Positions 28,436 to 37,560 of a stretch of DNA of 64,000 bases are shown here, piece after piece; the first letter of the stretch is position 1, and each line of letters opens with the position of its first letter. This DNA comes from an uncultured Maricaulis sp. GTDB lineage: Bacteria > Pseudomonadota > Alphaproteobacteria > Caulobacterales > Maricaulaceae. Location: positions 186,001-250,000 of the forward strand of contig NZ_CAMYLS010000005.1 in the NCBI RefSeq assembly GCF_947259345.1, in the 5' to 3' direction. A model generated the notes under the pieces. That model ran no database searches. It saw nothing but the letters and a program-made list of their open reading frames with translations, and had not been told where the DNA came from. The position numbers and the translations under genes were made by a program.

Positions 28436-30132
28436 CTGACGCGTTCCACAGCGGGCACCTCGCCGCCCGATGCCGGGCGGATCCGCCATTCACTCTCAAT
28501 GCTGGCCCGGTAGTCACGCGTGAGGATATCGCTGACCTTGATGTATTCGGCATCAGCCGCGTTGGGCGTCAGGGTCAGGCGAATATATCCATGGTCTTCC
28601 ATATTGCAGTGATCGACGTCGGCATTGGCCTCGACCATCATCTTGCCATAGTCGACGCCGGGCGCCTTGAAGCCGGAAAAGGGCGACGGGCTGGTCACGG
28701 ATGAGCCGACGAGCTCGGTTCCGATCCGATTGCCCTCACCATCAATCAGGTCATTGGTCCAGAAGGAGTGGACGTCACCGGTCAGCGTGATGATGTCGGC
28801 ATCGACGGCACGCAGGGCAGCGAACAGACGTTCGCGTTCCGCAGGATAACCGTCCCACATATCGAGATTGAAGGGGATGCCGAAGCGGGTGCTCATGATG
28901 AAATTACGCGCAAACTCACTGTTTCGGGTCGCCCACCAGCGCAGCCAGCCCGGCATCTCCTCGGCAAAATTGGGGAAATTGACCCGGCTCATGATCACCT
29001 GGTTGGCGAGGATACGCCACGGCTTGCCCGCCGCCTTGGATGCGCCGCAGGCCGCCTGAATATCGGCAATCTGTGCTTCTCCCAGCAAAGTCCGGTCCTC
29101 GGCCCCGACGACATCGCGCTTCCAGGCTGCAACCGCCTCGAGGTTGGCCGGATCGGTATCATCGGCGTCAGAAGCCAGCGGAAAGGTCTCGAGCCCGACC
29201 TGCTGATCGCGCGCAATGAGACGGCTTTCAATCAAGCACAATGTCGCGAGGTCGCCGATCTCGTAATGGCCGCGGCGCTGGCGAAGGTCGTCGGCCGGTT
29301 CGCGGACCGGCTGCCAATCATACCAGGCGCGGAGTGCAGCATCGCGGCGCTCCGCCCAGATGCCCTCGCCGTCACCATGGTTCTCCGCCCCGCCGGTCCA
29401 AGCATCATTGGCGGTCTCGTGATCATCCCAGCTGACAATCCACGGAGCCGCTCCGTGAAGCGCCTGCAGGTCCGGATCCGACTTGTACTGGGCATGACGC
29501 TGGACATAGTCCGCATAGGTGAGGACCTCGTGCGCCGGCGACGGAACCCGGTTCATGGCCTCGGATTCCCCGGTCGCGTACTCGCCCGGCCCGTACTCGT
29601 AGAAATAGTCACCAAGATGAAGCACGAGGTCGAGATCGCCGTTCTCGGCAGCTTCGCGATAGACATTGAAATGCCCGGCCGGGAAGTTCGAGCAGGAGAA
29701 GACGCCGATCCGATACTGATCAAGCGCGCCTTCCGGGAGGGTGCGGGTCACGCCGACCGGCGAATAATCGTCATTGAGCCGAAAACGGTAGAAATAAGTC
29801 CTGCCCGGTTCGAGGCCCGTGGCCAGGATTTTCAGCGTCCCCAGCGGCTGCATCATCACATAGGTGATCTCTTCGCCCTGCTCGAAAACAATGTCGGTAA
29901 AGCCTTCATCACGAGCCACTTCGACACCGCGATAGCCGCCGCCATCATCAGTCAGTGCCGTCCACAACATGATGCTGGTCGGGTCCGGATCACCTGAGGC
30001 CACGCCATGATTGAAATGACCATTCTCAACTGGCTGAAAAACATCCGGCGATTTCGAACAGGATGAAACGGCAAGGCCGGCGCCTGCAGCCCCGATCAGG
30101 GCGCTCCGGCGTGTCAGATTGGTCTTGGTCAT
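28432..30132 (-). CDS. phoD: PhoD-type alkaline phosphatase, Tat-exported lipoprotein
   Basis: A 566-residue secreted phosphatase of the PhoD family, which uses Ca and Fe to release phosphate from mono- and diesters. The N-terminus has twin arginines (TRRSALIG, Arg8-Arg9) and a lipobox VSSC with Cys25, so it is probably a Tat-exported lipoprotein. Family marks are FNHGVASGDPDPTSIMLWT, an LHLGDYFYEYG metal motif, IVSWDDHETANDAW, ITLGDVHS-like ITLTGDVHSFW and the surrounding FGIPFNLDMWDGYPAER. It lies 111 bp after the TonB-dependent receptor gene on the same strand, behind a PhoB-box-like array. Confidence 0.92.
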   Translation of the reverse strand: MTKTNLTRRSALIGAAGAGLAVSSCSKSPDVFQPVENGHFNHGVASGDPDPTSIMLWTALTDDGGGYRGVEVARDEGFTDIVFEQGEEITYVMMQPLGTLKILATGLEPGRTYFYRFRLNDDYSPVGVTRTLPEGALDQYRIGVFSCSNFPAGHFNVYREAAENGDLDLVLHLGDYFYEYGPGEYATGESEAMNRVPSPAHEVLTYADYVQRHAQYKSDPDLQALHGAAPWIVSWDDHETANDAWTGGAENHGDGEGIWAERRDAALRAWYDWQPVREPADDLRQRRGHYEIGDLATLCLIESRLIARDQQVGLETFPLASDADDTDPANLEAVAAWKRDVVGAEDRTLLGEAQIADIQAACGASKAAGKPWRILANQVIMSRVNFPNFAEEMPGWLRWWATRNSEFARNFIMSTRFGIPFNLDMWDGYPAERERLFAALRAVDADIITLTGDVHSFWTNDLIDGEGNRIGTELVGSSVTSPSPFSGFKAPGVDYGKMMVEANADVDHCNMEDHGYIRLTLTPNAADAEYIKVSDILTRDYRASIESEWRIRPASGGEVPAVERVS

Positions 30133-30199
30133 GATGTCCCCCGCACCGCGCCAACAGGCCGGCGTCTTTCTCTGTCATTCGGCCGCCAGAATGGACGCA

Positions 30200-30227
30200 G
30201 CGCAGGCAGTCTTGCAACCGCCTGCGC
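30200..30227. other. Hairpin between the TonB receptor gene and phoD
   Basis: GCGCAGGC at 30200-30207 and GCCTGCGC at 30220-30227 form a perfect 8-bp stem with a 12-base loop and no U-run. It may stabilise the upstream part of a shared transcript or give differential expression of the two genes. Confidence 0.4.
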
Positions 30228-30243
30228 CGCAGTCCGTGCCTGA

Positions 30244-32604
30244 CTAGAAGTCGGCACCGATCCGCACACCCCAAAGGAGCGGCGCGCCGGCGATGAAGGT
30301 CGGGATGCCGAAGGACCCACCGGTATTGCCGGCATCGATCAGATACTCGTCATTGGTGAGGTTCGAACCATAAAGCTCGGCGTGGTAGCGCTCGTCGGCA
30401 CTCTCGTAACGCAGACGCGCATTGAGCAGCCCGTAGGACGGTTGCTGCAGCACACCGCCGAAACGGTCATTGTCATTGTCGAAGTAGATTTTCGACTGCC
30501 AGGACCAGGTCGGTACTAGGCTCACCGAACCCCAGCCTCCCGTCGCCACTTCCCAGTTCAAACCCATGGAGACGGCGTGCTCCGGGGCATAGCGGAAGCG
30601 GTTTCCGGCCAGTTCCAGCGCATTGCCCTGGCTGTCCGTATCGTCGAAGGTGGCGTGGTTATAAGCGTAGCTGACGAAAAGGTTGGCGGTTTCCGATAGG
30701 TCGAAGTCGCCCTGCAGCTCGAGGCCATACTGGCTGGCATTCCCCGCATTATCGGTGATGAAGCTGACTGTATTGGGATCGAAGCGGGTGGTCTGGAAGT
30801 TCTCGTATTCCGATTGGAAGACCGAGCCGGACACCGTGCCGCGGTCGAAGGTGATGAAGGCCCCCACTTCCAGCGAGTCGACGATCTCGGCCGGGGCTTC
30901 GGAGAAAAAGCTTGGCACCGAGGTGTCGACCGAGATCACATCCGGACGTCGTCCACGGGCAAAACTGGCCCAGGTATTGATCCGGTCAGTCACCGCATAA
31001 GAGGCGGCAAAGCGCCAGGTGAAATCGTCGAAATTGCCGTCCTGGCTGACGAAGTCTCCATTGGGCGTGAACGGCACGATCAGGGTATCGCCGAAGGTGA
31101 CGAAGTTCGGCCCGGACAGGGAGCGACCATAGCCACGCGAAGTCTTGTCTTCCTCGGTGTAGCGCAGGCCGGCAGTCAGGGTGAGCCGGTCAGTGACCGC
31201 GTAGGACGCGTCCGCGAACACGTCCCAGGAGGTCGTCTCGGCTCCATTGGCGGCTTCTTCGAGATAGAAATCACGCAGCGGCACGAGCTGGTTCTGGGTC
31301 AGCAGGGCCGCGACCGAATAGGGGAATGGATTGAACGGGTTGTCCAGATCCACGCCCGGGAAGCCATTGAGTGCCAGAAGGCCTTCCAGCTGCGCCACCG
31401 TTGCGCCGAAACCGGCAGCCAGGGTCGGTGCGAGAAAGGCCTGGGCGACCCGCTCGTCCAGACCGATCGGGATGCGTTGCTCACCTTGCTCGGTGAACCA
31501 GAGCGCGCCGACCGAGCCGGTCAGTCGGCCGCCATTGTCATAGGAGAGGCGGAATTCCTGGCTGAACTGCTCGCCTACCGCATCTTCGCCTATGGTGAGG
31601 AAAGGCAGCGCCGTTCCGTCCGGATCGAAGACCTCGACCGAGGTGAAGTCACGCCAGCCCGTGATCGAGTTCAGCGTCCAGGCGTCATTAACGGCGTAGT
31701 TGGCCAACACGGTCACGCCGCGCACTTCGCGATCCAGGCCCAGCGGCGCACCACCTTCGAAATTGCCGAATGTGTTCAGGGCGGCCGGAGAATGCGGATC
31801 GGTATCGCCACCGGGTGCCGGGATAGAGCCGGACTTGAAGGACGTGCCCGGCGGTGTGTCTTGCTGGTAGTTGGCGATCACGTCGAAGGAGAAGCGGTCG
31901 CTGGGTGCACCGGACAGGACCAGGCGGACAGCCTGGGTATCACGCCCCTGCAAGCCTTCGCCACCCAGCGCATTGTCAATATAGCCATCCCGCTCACGGC
32001 TCACGGCGGCGAGTCGAAGGCCGTAATTCTCGTTCAGGGCGAAATTGACATGGCCGCGGGCTTCGCGCTGCCCCTCATTGCCAACGCCCAGCTCCACCGA
32101 AGCGGAGAATTCATCTTCGGCCTTGTTCTGGATGATATTGATGCCGCCAATGAGCGCGCCGCGACCAAACAGGGTCGGCTGCGGGCCCTTGGCGACTTCA
32201 ACACGCTCGATGTCGAACAATTCGACATAGGAGCCACGCGAGCGCGTGATGGAGACACCATCCTGGAAGACGGCGACGCGGGTTTCCGACGTGGCCTCGC
32301 CACTATCCGTCGTGATGCCCCGGATCGAGTAGCCGGTATTGTTCGGGCTCTGCTCCTGCACGACCAGGCCGGGCGTGAAGGCCGCCAGATCCTCGAAATC
32401 GGCAATATCAAGCGCTTCCAGGCGTTCCGCGTCAAAGGCCGAGACATTGATCGGCACGTCCGCTAGGGATTGTTCGCGGAACTGGGTCGTCACGCGAATG
32501 ACCTCAACGGCGTCCTCTGCCCCGTCCTGGGCCAGGGCGCCAGGCATGGCAGAAGCGGTCGCGGCCAGGGCGGCCGCGGTCAGAAGGCGGGACTTCAATG
32601 TCAT
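30244..32604 (-). CDS. TonB-dependent outer-membrane receptor
   Basis: 786 residues from the ATG at 32604; a signal peptide covers about residues 1-26 (SAMPGALAQ). The plug domain runs from about residue 45 (EQSLADVPINVSAFDAERL) with SIRGITTD and the VEVAKGPQPTLFGRGALIGGINI segment. The rest is a beta barrel with alternating strands, ending in Phe. The ligand is not readable. There is no N-terminal signalling extension, so no FecA-type sigma control. A PhoB-box-like repeat array sits 67-106 bp upstream and phoD follows, so uptake of a phosphorylated compound or phosphate-linked nutrient is the best inference. Confidence 0.93.
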   Translation of the reverse strand: MTLKSRLLTAAALAATASAMPGALAQDGAEDAVEVIRVTTQFREQSLADVPINVSAFDAERLEALDIADFEDLAAFTPGLVVQEQSPNNTGYSIRGITTDSGEATSETRVAVFQDGVSITRSRGSYVELFDIERVEVAKGPQPTLFGRGALIGGINIIQNKAEDEFSASVELGVGNEGQREARGHVNFALNENYGLRLAAVSRERDGYIDNALGGEGLQGRDTQAVRLVLSGAPSDRFSFDVIANYQQDTPPGTSFKSGSIPAPGGDTDPHSPAALNTFGNFEGGAPLGLDREVRGVTVLANYAVNDAWTLNSITGWRDFTSVEVFDPDGTALPFLTIGEDAVGEQFSQEFRLSYDNGGRLTGSVGALWFTEQGEQRIPIGLDERVAQAFLAPTLAAGFGATVAQLEGLLALNGFPGVDLDNPFNPFPYSVAALLTQNQLVPLRDFYLEEAANGAETTSWDVFADASYAVTDRLTLTAGLRYTEEDKTSRGYGRSLSGPNFVTFGDTLIVPFTPNGDFVSQDGNFDDFTWRFAASYAVTDRINTWASFARGRRPDVISVDTSVPSFFSEAPAEIVDSLEVGAFITFDRGTVSGSVFQSEYENFQTTRFDPNTVSFITDNAGNASQYGLELQGDFDLSETANLFVSYAYNHATFDDTDSQGNALELAGNRFRYAPEHAVSMGLNWEVATGGWGSVSLVPTWSWQSKIYFDNDNDRFGGVLQQPSYGLLNARLRYESADERYHAELYGSNLTNDEYLIDAGNTGGSFGIPTFIAGAPLLWGVRIGADF

Positions 32605-32670
32605 GGTGTAATCCTCAAACGCGCGCAGCCCCCTCGACTGCGCCAGTTTGGCCGTGCTTATGCGCTGGCG

Positions 32671-32710
32671 ATGACGCTTTGCCGACACACGGGTGACAGC
32701 TACATGACGC
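32671..32710 (-). promoter_or_regulatory. PhoB-box-like direct repeat array upstream of the TonB receptor/phoD genes
   Basis: Reading the minus strand, four 7-mers GCGTCAT, CTGTCAC, GTGTCGG and GCGTCAT occur at exact 11-bp spacing with 4-bp spacers. The Pho box is two or more CTGTCAT-like 7-mers with 4-bp spacers. All four keep the GTC core; CTGTCAC is nearly perfect. A CATAAG lies about 8 bp past the array, the usual place for a -10 element at PhoB-dependent promoters. Confidence 0.65.
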
Positions 32711-32767
32711 ACTGCAACAAACAAGCCGCGCGTTGCATTCGCGCATCAGCTGGGGGAGTGTCGGTTC

Positions 32768-33775
32768 ATGACCGAAATCGCAGAGACACGATCATTCGAG
32801 GTGGAGCCGGACGATGCCGGCGCTCGCCTTGACCGCTGGCTCGCTGACCAGATCGACACTTTGTCCCGTTCCCGGATCAAGGCGTTGATCGAAGAGGGGC
32901 ATCTCGCCGTAGGTGGCGCCGTGCTGACGGATCCCTCGGCCAAGATCCTGTCCGGCGCGACCTACACGCTGGGAATCCCGGTTCCGCGCGCGGACACTCC
33001 CAGGCCGGAGCCGATGGACTTGGATGTCCTGCATGAAGACAGTGACCTGATCGTGCTCGTGAAGCCGGCGGGCCTGTCGGTTCATCCGGCCGCAGGCAAT
33101 TGGACCGGGACACTGGTTCACGGCCTGCTCCATCATTGCGCCGGTTCGCTGTCCGGCATTGGCGGCGTCGAGCGACCGGGCATTGTTCATCGGCTCGACA
33201 AGGAAACCTCCGGCGTCATGGTGGTCGCCAAATCCGATGCCGCCCACCAGGGCCTCAGCGCCCAGTTCGCCCGCCACACCGTCGAGCGCGCCTATATTGC
33301 CTTCACCCGCAATGCGCCGAGCCCGAAGGCGGGGCGGATCGAGACCCAGATCGCGCGGTCCTCGCGCGACCGGATGAAATATGAGGTCCCGCACGACCCG
33401 AACTCGGAAGCGGGCAAACATGCGATCACCAATTACACGACGCTGAAGCGCTATGGGCAGACGGTCGGAGCCGCGATCGGCACCGGAATGGCGGCCAAGG
33501 TGGAATGTCGCCTGGAGACCGGACGGACGCACCAGATCCGCGTTCATATGGCCCATATCAACAGCCCGCTCCTGGGCGATCCGGTCTACGGCCAGAAACG
33601 CGGACGCCTGCTCGAACATGATGATGAATCGGGCACACTCAAGACATTCCGCCGCCAGGCCCTGCACGCGGCCATTCTCGGATTCAAGCATCCGGTGACC
33701 GGCGAGGCGTTGCGCTTCCAGACCGATCTGCCGGACGATATGAAACGGGTCGAAGCCATACTCGAGACGCTCTGA
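32768..33775 (+). CDS. rluD: RluA-family 23S rRNA pseudouridine synthase (RluD-like)
   Basis: 335 residues. An N-terminal S4 RNA-binding domain (GARLDRWLADQIDTLSRSRIKALIEEGHL) precedes the catalytic domain with the HRLDKETSGVMVVAKSD motif that contains the catalytic Asp, and CRLETGRTHQIRVHMAHINSPLLGDPVYG. RluD makes pseudouridines in helix 69 of 23S rRNA; RluC-like specificity cannot be excluded. It is divergent from the TonB receptor and is followed 3 bp later by a TetR gene. Confidence 0.88.
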   Translation: MTEIAETRSFEVEPDDAGARLDRWLADQIDTLSRSRIKALIEEGHLAVGGAVLTDPSAKILSGATYTLGIPVPRADTPRPEPMDLDVLHEDSDLIVLVKPAGLSVHPAAGNWTGTLVHGLLHHCAGSLSGIGGVERPGIVHRLDKETSGVMVVAKSDAAHQGLSAQFARHTVERAYIAFTRNAPSPKAGRIETQIARSSRDRMKYEVPHDPNSEAGKHAITNYTTLKRYGQTVGAAIGTGMAAKVECRLETGRTHQIRVHMAHINSPLLGDPVYGQKRGRLLEHDDESGTLKTFRRQALHAAILGFKHPVTGEALRFQTDLPDDMKRVEAILETL

Positions 33776-33778
33776 GCC

Positions 33779-34435
33779 ATGACGGCCTCGTCTGCCTCCC
33801 CTGCCCGCCCGGCGCGGCGCCGCAATGCGGAAGCGACGAAGGCGCGCCTGATGGCAGCGGGTGAAGACCTGTTCGCCGCTCACGGTTTCACCGGCACGAC
33901 GCTGGATGCCATCGCCGAGAAAGCCGAAGCCAACAAGGCGATGGTCCGCTATTATTTCGGTGACAAGGACGGGCTTTATACCGCCATCATCGAAGCGATC
34001 ATCGATGATGTACTGGCCCGTCTGAAAGCCGAGCTGGCCCAGCCCGTCGATCCGGTGGCCGATATGGGTGACTTCATCGAGGTCTTTGCCCGCGCCATCA
34101 TCAGTCGACCCGGCTTTCCTCGCATGATCCTGCGCGATTATCTCGATGGCGAGATCATGACCCGCGAAGGGCCGGCCCGAAAACTGCGGAATTTCATGGA
34201 AACGACGCGCCGCTTTTATGAAGCCGGCCATGCGAAAGGACGGTTCCGCGCCGTCGATCCGCACATGCTGCACCTGTCCATCGTTGGCTCGGCGATCTTT
34301 TTTTCGGTCACCCGACGCATCCGAACGGCAATCTCCACGCATCAAGGGATGGCAGACTTCGAAATCGAAGCTGCGCCATTTACGCGTCACCTGCGCGACC
34401 TCATGCTTTCGGGCATCACGTCAACGCAGGACTAG
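33779..34435 (+). CDS. TetR-family transcriptional regulator
   Basis: 218 residues. The N-terminal helix-turn-helix spans about residues 12-58: RNAEATKARLMAAGEDLFAAHGF, then TTLDAIAEKAEANKAMVRYYFGDKDGLYTAII. The C-terminal ligand domain is helical and unassigned. It starts 3 bp after the rluD stop, so it may be co-transcribed with it. The genes it controls are not known; an imperfect palindrome in the following intergenic region, upstream of an exported cupin protein, is a possible operator. Confidence 0.9.
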   Translation: MTASSASPARPARRRNAEATKARLMAAGEDLFAAHGFTGTTLDAIAEKAEANKAMVRYYFGDKDGLYTAIIEAIIDDVLARLKAELAQPVDPVADMGDFIEVFARAIISRPGFPRMILRDYLDGEIMTREGPARKLRNFMETTRRFYEAGHAKGRFRAVDPHMLHLSIVGSAIFFSVTRRIRTAISTHQGMADFEIEAAPFTRHLRDLMLSGITSTQD

Positions 34436-34472
34436 ACGGGGGATTTAAGGGGGCGTTCGCCCGCATAATTAT

Positions 34473-34484
34473 CTACCCGGATAG
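34473..34484. promoter_or_regulatory. Imperfect palindrome in an AT-rich promoter region
   Basis: CTACCCGGATAG is a 12-bp palindrome with one mismatched pair, set in an AT-rich stretch (about 34465-34492) between the TetR gene and the exported cupin gene. It is a possible TetR operator but short and weakly supported. Confidence 0.25.
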
Positions 34485-34531
34485 TTATAAGCGTAACGGG
34501 CTGACTGAAACAGACAAAGGGACACGTGACG

Positions 34532-35293
34532 ATGAAGAACTGGATCAAATACGGGCTCGCCGGCCTCACCGCCGGACTGGCCGTAACAATGACCGCCCAG
34601 GCCCAGAACGACGGCACCGGGGCCATCCTGGACCGCTTCGCCGCCGATTATCTGGAAGACCCGACCTTCGAGGCGAGCACCGAATTCGGTGTCGTGGTTG
34701 ATGGCGACTGGTGGACCATCACCATGGACGCAGACGCTGGCAGTTATGCCGTCACCCACGGCGAACCGGAAAGCCCGACCTTCTACTACACGGCCGAGGC
34801 GGACGCGCTGGCCCAGGTCGATCGTGGCGAAATGGCGGCCCTCACAGCCATGGGCAAGGCGTTCTCAAGCGATTATGCGCCCATGGATATCGAGCTTATG
34901 GACGGGGCGGATTTCGATCCCGCCATCCTCTCCCTCACCTTTCACTTCTGGACCCGCGGCACACCGGAAATCATCAACTGGCGCGAGCATGCCACGCGGG
35001 AAGTGCATGGCGGTAATGTCGGGATCATCTACTACCAGCCCGGCTTTCGCAGCGGGTTCGGCCATGTCATGCCCGGCCAGCATGTAAATGCCGATCCGCG
35101 CAGCCGCACCAATCCCTTCCCGACCCTCCTTGTTTTCACCGGCAATCGCGCCATCGCGCGCATTGACGGGGTCGACCACGAAGTCGGCAATGGGCAGGTC
35201 CTCATGATACCGGCCAATGTCTCCCATGAAATCCTCAACCCGTTCGATGAGCCAGCGGAATTCCTGCTCTTCATGTTCGGCGACGGCGCCTGA
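34532..35293 (+). CDS. Exported two-part protein with a C-terminal cupin
   Basis: 253 residues from the ATG at 34532, or two more from a GTG at 34526. A signal peptide covers about residues 1-24 (VTMTAQAQ). The first half (EFGVVVDGDWWTITMDA, then ESPTFYYTAEADALAQVDRGEMAALTAMG) resembles SCP2-type small-ligand-binding domains. The second half is a cupin: GNVGIIYYQPGFRSGFGHVMPGQHVN, and GNGQVLMIPANVSHEILNPFDEPAEFLLFMFG. No enzyme assignment is possible. An M24 peptidase gene follows at 77 bp, and a TetR gene precedes it. Confidence 0.7.
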   Translation: MKNWIKYGLAGLTAGLAVTMTAQAQNDGTGAILDRFAADYLEDPTFEASTEFGVVVDGDWWTITMDADAGSYAVTHGEPESPTFYYTAEADALAQVDRGEMAALTAMGKAFSSDYAPMDIELMDGADFDPAILSLTFHFWTRGTPEIINWREHATREVHGGNVGIIYYQPGFRSGFGHVMPGQHVNADPRSRTNPFPTLLVFTGNRAIARIDGVDHEVGNGQVLMIPANVSHEILNPFDEPAEFLLFMFGDGA

Positions 35294-35369
35294 GGTCGCA
35301 CCTGCACCGGCGGCGTTGTCTCACGCAGCGCCGCCGCCTAGCCTGTCGGCTTCGCAAGAGGAGACCGGT

Positions 35370-36578
35370 ATGACAGCGCACGCGATGACCAAGGGTGTCG
35401 GCGGATCTGACGCCTCGACCGAGCTTTCGCGCCTGGAAGACCGGCTCAGCCACTGCCAACCCATCCCCGAAGCCAGCCTGCGCGAACGGCTGGATGGCTT
35501 GCGGGACCGGATGGGCAAGGCCGGGCTTGATGCGATCTGGCTCAATGCCGGCACCAATCTCAACTATTATACCGGCCTGCGATGGCCGGCGACGGAACGC
35601 CTCGTCGGCGCGCTTGTGACCGCGGATGGCGGTCTGACCTATTTCGGCCCGGCTTTCGAGACCGGCACGCTTGAAGGCTTCATGCGGCTGACCGCGCCAC
35701 TCGCCACCTGGGAAGAACATGAAGACCCGTACGCGACCCTCGCCGGTCTCGACGACGCCAAGGGCCGTCTGGGGATCGATCCGACCACGCCGCTGGTAAC
35801 CGCCAATGCCCTCTCCCACGCCTGGCCAGGTGAAACCGGCGATGCCGCCGAAGCGGTGCTGTCCGGCCGTGTGTGCAAGGATGCCGAGGAAATCGCCCTC
35901 ATGCAGGCGACCAAGGATGCCACGCTGGACGTTCACGCAGCGGCCGCGCGTATCCTGCGTCCGGGCATCTCGACCCGCGAAGTGACCGAATTCATCCATG
36001 CCGCTCACAAGGCTATCGGCGCGCCGGGCGGCTCCACTTTCTGCATCGTCCTGTTCGGACCGGACACCGCCTTTCCCCATGGCGTTGCCAATCCGAAAAC
36101 GCTCGAAGACGGCGATGTGGTCCTGATTGATACGGGCTGCGCCATTCATGGCTACCAATCCGACATCACCCGCAGCTATGTCTTCGGTGAACCGACGGAT
36201 CGGCAGCGCGAAGTCTGGGACGCGGAGAAAGCCTGCCAGCTCGCCGCCTTCCAGGCCGCCCAGATCGGCGAAAGCTGCAGTTCGGTCGATGCGGCCGCGC
36301 GCGCAGAAGCGGAGCGACGCGGGTTCGGCCCCGGCTATGCCCTGCCCGGCATTCCGCACAGGACCGGTCATGGCATCGGCCTCGATATCCACGAAGGCCC
36401 ATACTTGGTCGGCGGCGACGACACCCGGCTCGAAGTGGGCATGTGTTTTTCAAACGAGCCGATGATCTGTGTGCCGGGCGAGTTCGGGATTCGGCTTGAG
36501 GATCATTTCTACATGACCCCGACCGGGCCACGCTGGTTTACCGAGCCCTCGCGGGCCATAGACGATCCGTTCGGCTAG
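35370..36578 (+). CDS. M24-family metallopeptidase (Xaa-Pro aminopeptidase / creatinase type)
   Basis: 402 residues from the ATG at 35370 with an AAGAGGAG site; the longer open frame upstream overlaps the cupin gene and has no family content. The creatinase-like N-domain (LNAGTNLNYYTGLRW) is followed by the pita-bread catalytic domain with the five metal ligands visible: DTGCAIHGYQSDITRSY (two Asp), HRTGHGIGLDIHE (His), CFSNEPMI (Glu) and GIRLEDHF (Glu). It cleaves N-terminal residues before proline or related bonds. No signal peptide is evident. Its stop overlaps the opposing SMR gene by 4 bp. Confidence 0.92.
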   Translation: MTAHAMTKGVGGSDASTELSRLEDRLSHCQPIPEASLRERLDGLRDRMGKAGLDAIWLNAGTNLNYYTGLRWPATERLVGALVTADGGLTYFGPAFETGTLEGFMRLTAPLATWEEHEDPYATLAGLDDAKGRLGIDPTTPLVTANALSHAWPGETGDAAEAVLSGRVCKDAEEIALMQATKDATLDVHAAAARILRPGISTREVTEFIHAAHKAIGAPGGSTFCIVLFGPDTAFPHGVANPKTLEDGDVVLIDTGCAIHGYQSDITRSYVFGEPTDRQREVWDAEKACQLAAFQAAQIGESCSSVDAAARAEAERRGFGPGYALPGIPHRTGHGIGLDIHEGPYLVGGDDTRLEVGMCFSNEPMICVPGEFGIRLEDHFYMTPTGPRWFTEPSRAIDDPFG

Positions 36579-36913
36579 GTCTCACCGCTGACCGCCTTCA
36601 GGCCGATGATCCCGATCAGGATCAAAGCGAGGAAGAAAATCCGCAAATGGGTCGCCGGCTCGTTGAAGACGAGAATGCCGAGCGTCGCCACGCCAAGCGC
36701 GCCGATGCCGGTCCACACCGCATAGGCCGTCCCGGCCGGCAGGGATTTCATCGCCATCCAGAGGAGCGCCATGGAGGCGGCCAGCGTGGCCAGCACGGCG
36801 GCGTGCTGCCACCAGGGCGCATCACTGCGGACATATTTGAAGCCCAGCGCCCAGCCCATCTCGCAGATGCCGCCCAGCACGAGCAGGGTCCACGAATTGG
36901 TCAGCCAGCCCAT
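36575..36913 (-). CDS. SMR-family small transporter, SugE/Gdx type
   Basis: A 112-residue protein with four hydrophobic helices. The start WTLLVLGGICEMGWALGFKYV has the essential membrane Glu of SMR transporters and the GWALGFKY pattern of the SugE/Gdx branch rather than EmrE. LPAGTAYAVWTGIGALGVATLGILVFNEPA is the conserved SMR core. Gdx proteins export guanidinium; others export quaternary ammonium compounds. Only 5 bp separate it from the GST gene upstream, so there is no room for a guanidine riboswitch here; it is the last gene of a folP-GST-SMR unit. Confidence 0.88.
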   Translation of the reverse strand: MGWLTNSWTLLVLGGICEMGWALGFKYVRSDAPWWQHAAVLATLAASMALLWMAMKSLPAGTAYAVWTGIGALGVATLGILVFNEPATHLRIFFLALILIGIIGLKAVSGET

Positions 36914-36918
36914 CGCGA

Positions 36919-37560
36919 TCAGCGCTCGAGCCGGAAATTGCGGGCCCAGACCTCGGCCACGACCGTATCGGCCTCGGTCAGCTCGACGGCGTGCAGGAGC
37001 GCGGGACAGGCCTCCTCGAAGGCGGCCCGGCCCGGATCCCAGCGGCTCATCATAGCGACATAGAGATCCAGCAGGCTCAGGCTTTCGCCGAGCAGAAAGG
37101 GACCGGGCGCACCATCGAAGGCGTCATTCATCAGCGTCCACATATCCAGACGGCGGCGGTCCGCCATCGCCAGCAGGTCGGCATGGGTCGCGCTGTCAGG
37201 ATGAAAACGCTCGGGGCCATCGGAAATCGTGAAGGTGGAATAGAAGCTGGAGGCGAGGAACAGCATCCAACGCAGATATTCGGCCCGCTCCGGCGCGTCG
37301 ATCGCCGGCGCGAGACCGGCATCTGAATGGCGGTCACCCAACCAGATCAGGATGGCAGCGCTTTCGGTCATCACGCTATCATTGGGCAGGATCAGGGTCG
37401 GAACCTGGCCAACCGGATTGACCGCCCGCACGCGGCGCTGCTCGGCGGCATCGCCGAGCGGGTCGACTTCCACAAACTCGTAATCCGCTCCGACCAGCTC
37501 CAGCGCCGCTTCGACGCAGACCGATCCGAAACCGGCCCTGCCATAGAGCGTGTAGGCCAT
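36919..37560 (-). CDS. Glutathione S-transferase family protein
   Basis: 213 residues with the thioredoxin-fold start YTLYGRAGFGSVCVEAALELVG, then NPVGQVPTLILPNDSVMTESAAILIWLGDRH, the classic GST N-domain with the glutathione-binding Val-Pro and Glu-Ser pair. The C-domain is helical (FLLGESLSLLDLYVAMMSRWDPG). Substrate unknown. Its ATG directly follows the folP stop with no gap, and the SMR gene follows by 5 bp. Confidence 0.85.
   Translation of the reverse strand: MAYTLYGRAGFGSVCVEAALELVGADYEFVEVDPLGDAAEQRRVRAVNPVGQVPTLILPNDSVMTESAAILIWLGDRHSDAGLAPAIDAPERAEYLRWMLFLASSFYSTFTISDGPERFHPDSATHADLLAMADRRRLDMWTLMNDAFDGAPGPFLLGESLSLLDLYVAMMSRWDPGRAAFEEACPALLHAVELTEADTVVAEVWARNFRLER

Noticed and set aside
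30814-32466. 550-residue plus-strand frame opposite the TonB receptor gene
   Set aside because: Antisense shadow; the minus-strand frame has a signal peptide, plug and barrel.
36914-36918. Possible guanidine riboswitch before the Gdx/SugE-type gene
   Set aside because: Only 5 bp separate the gene from the GST gene upstream, so no leader RNA of the required length exists here.
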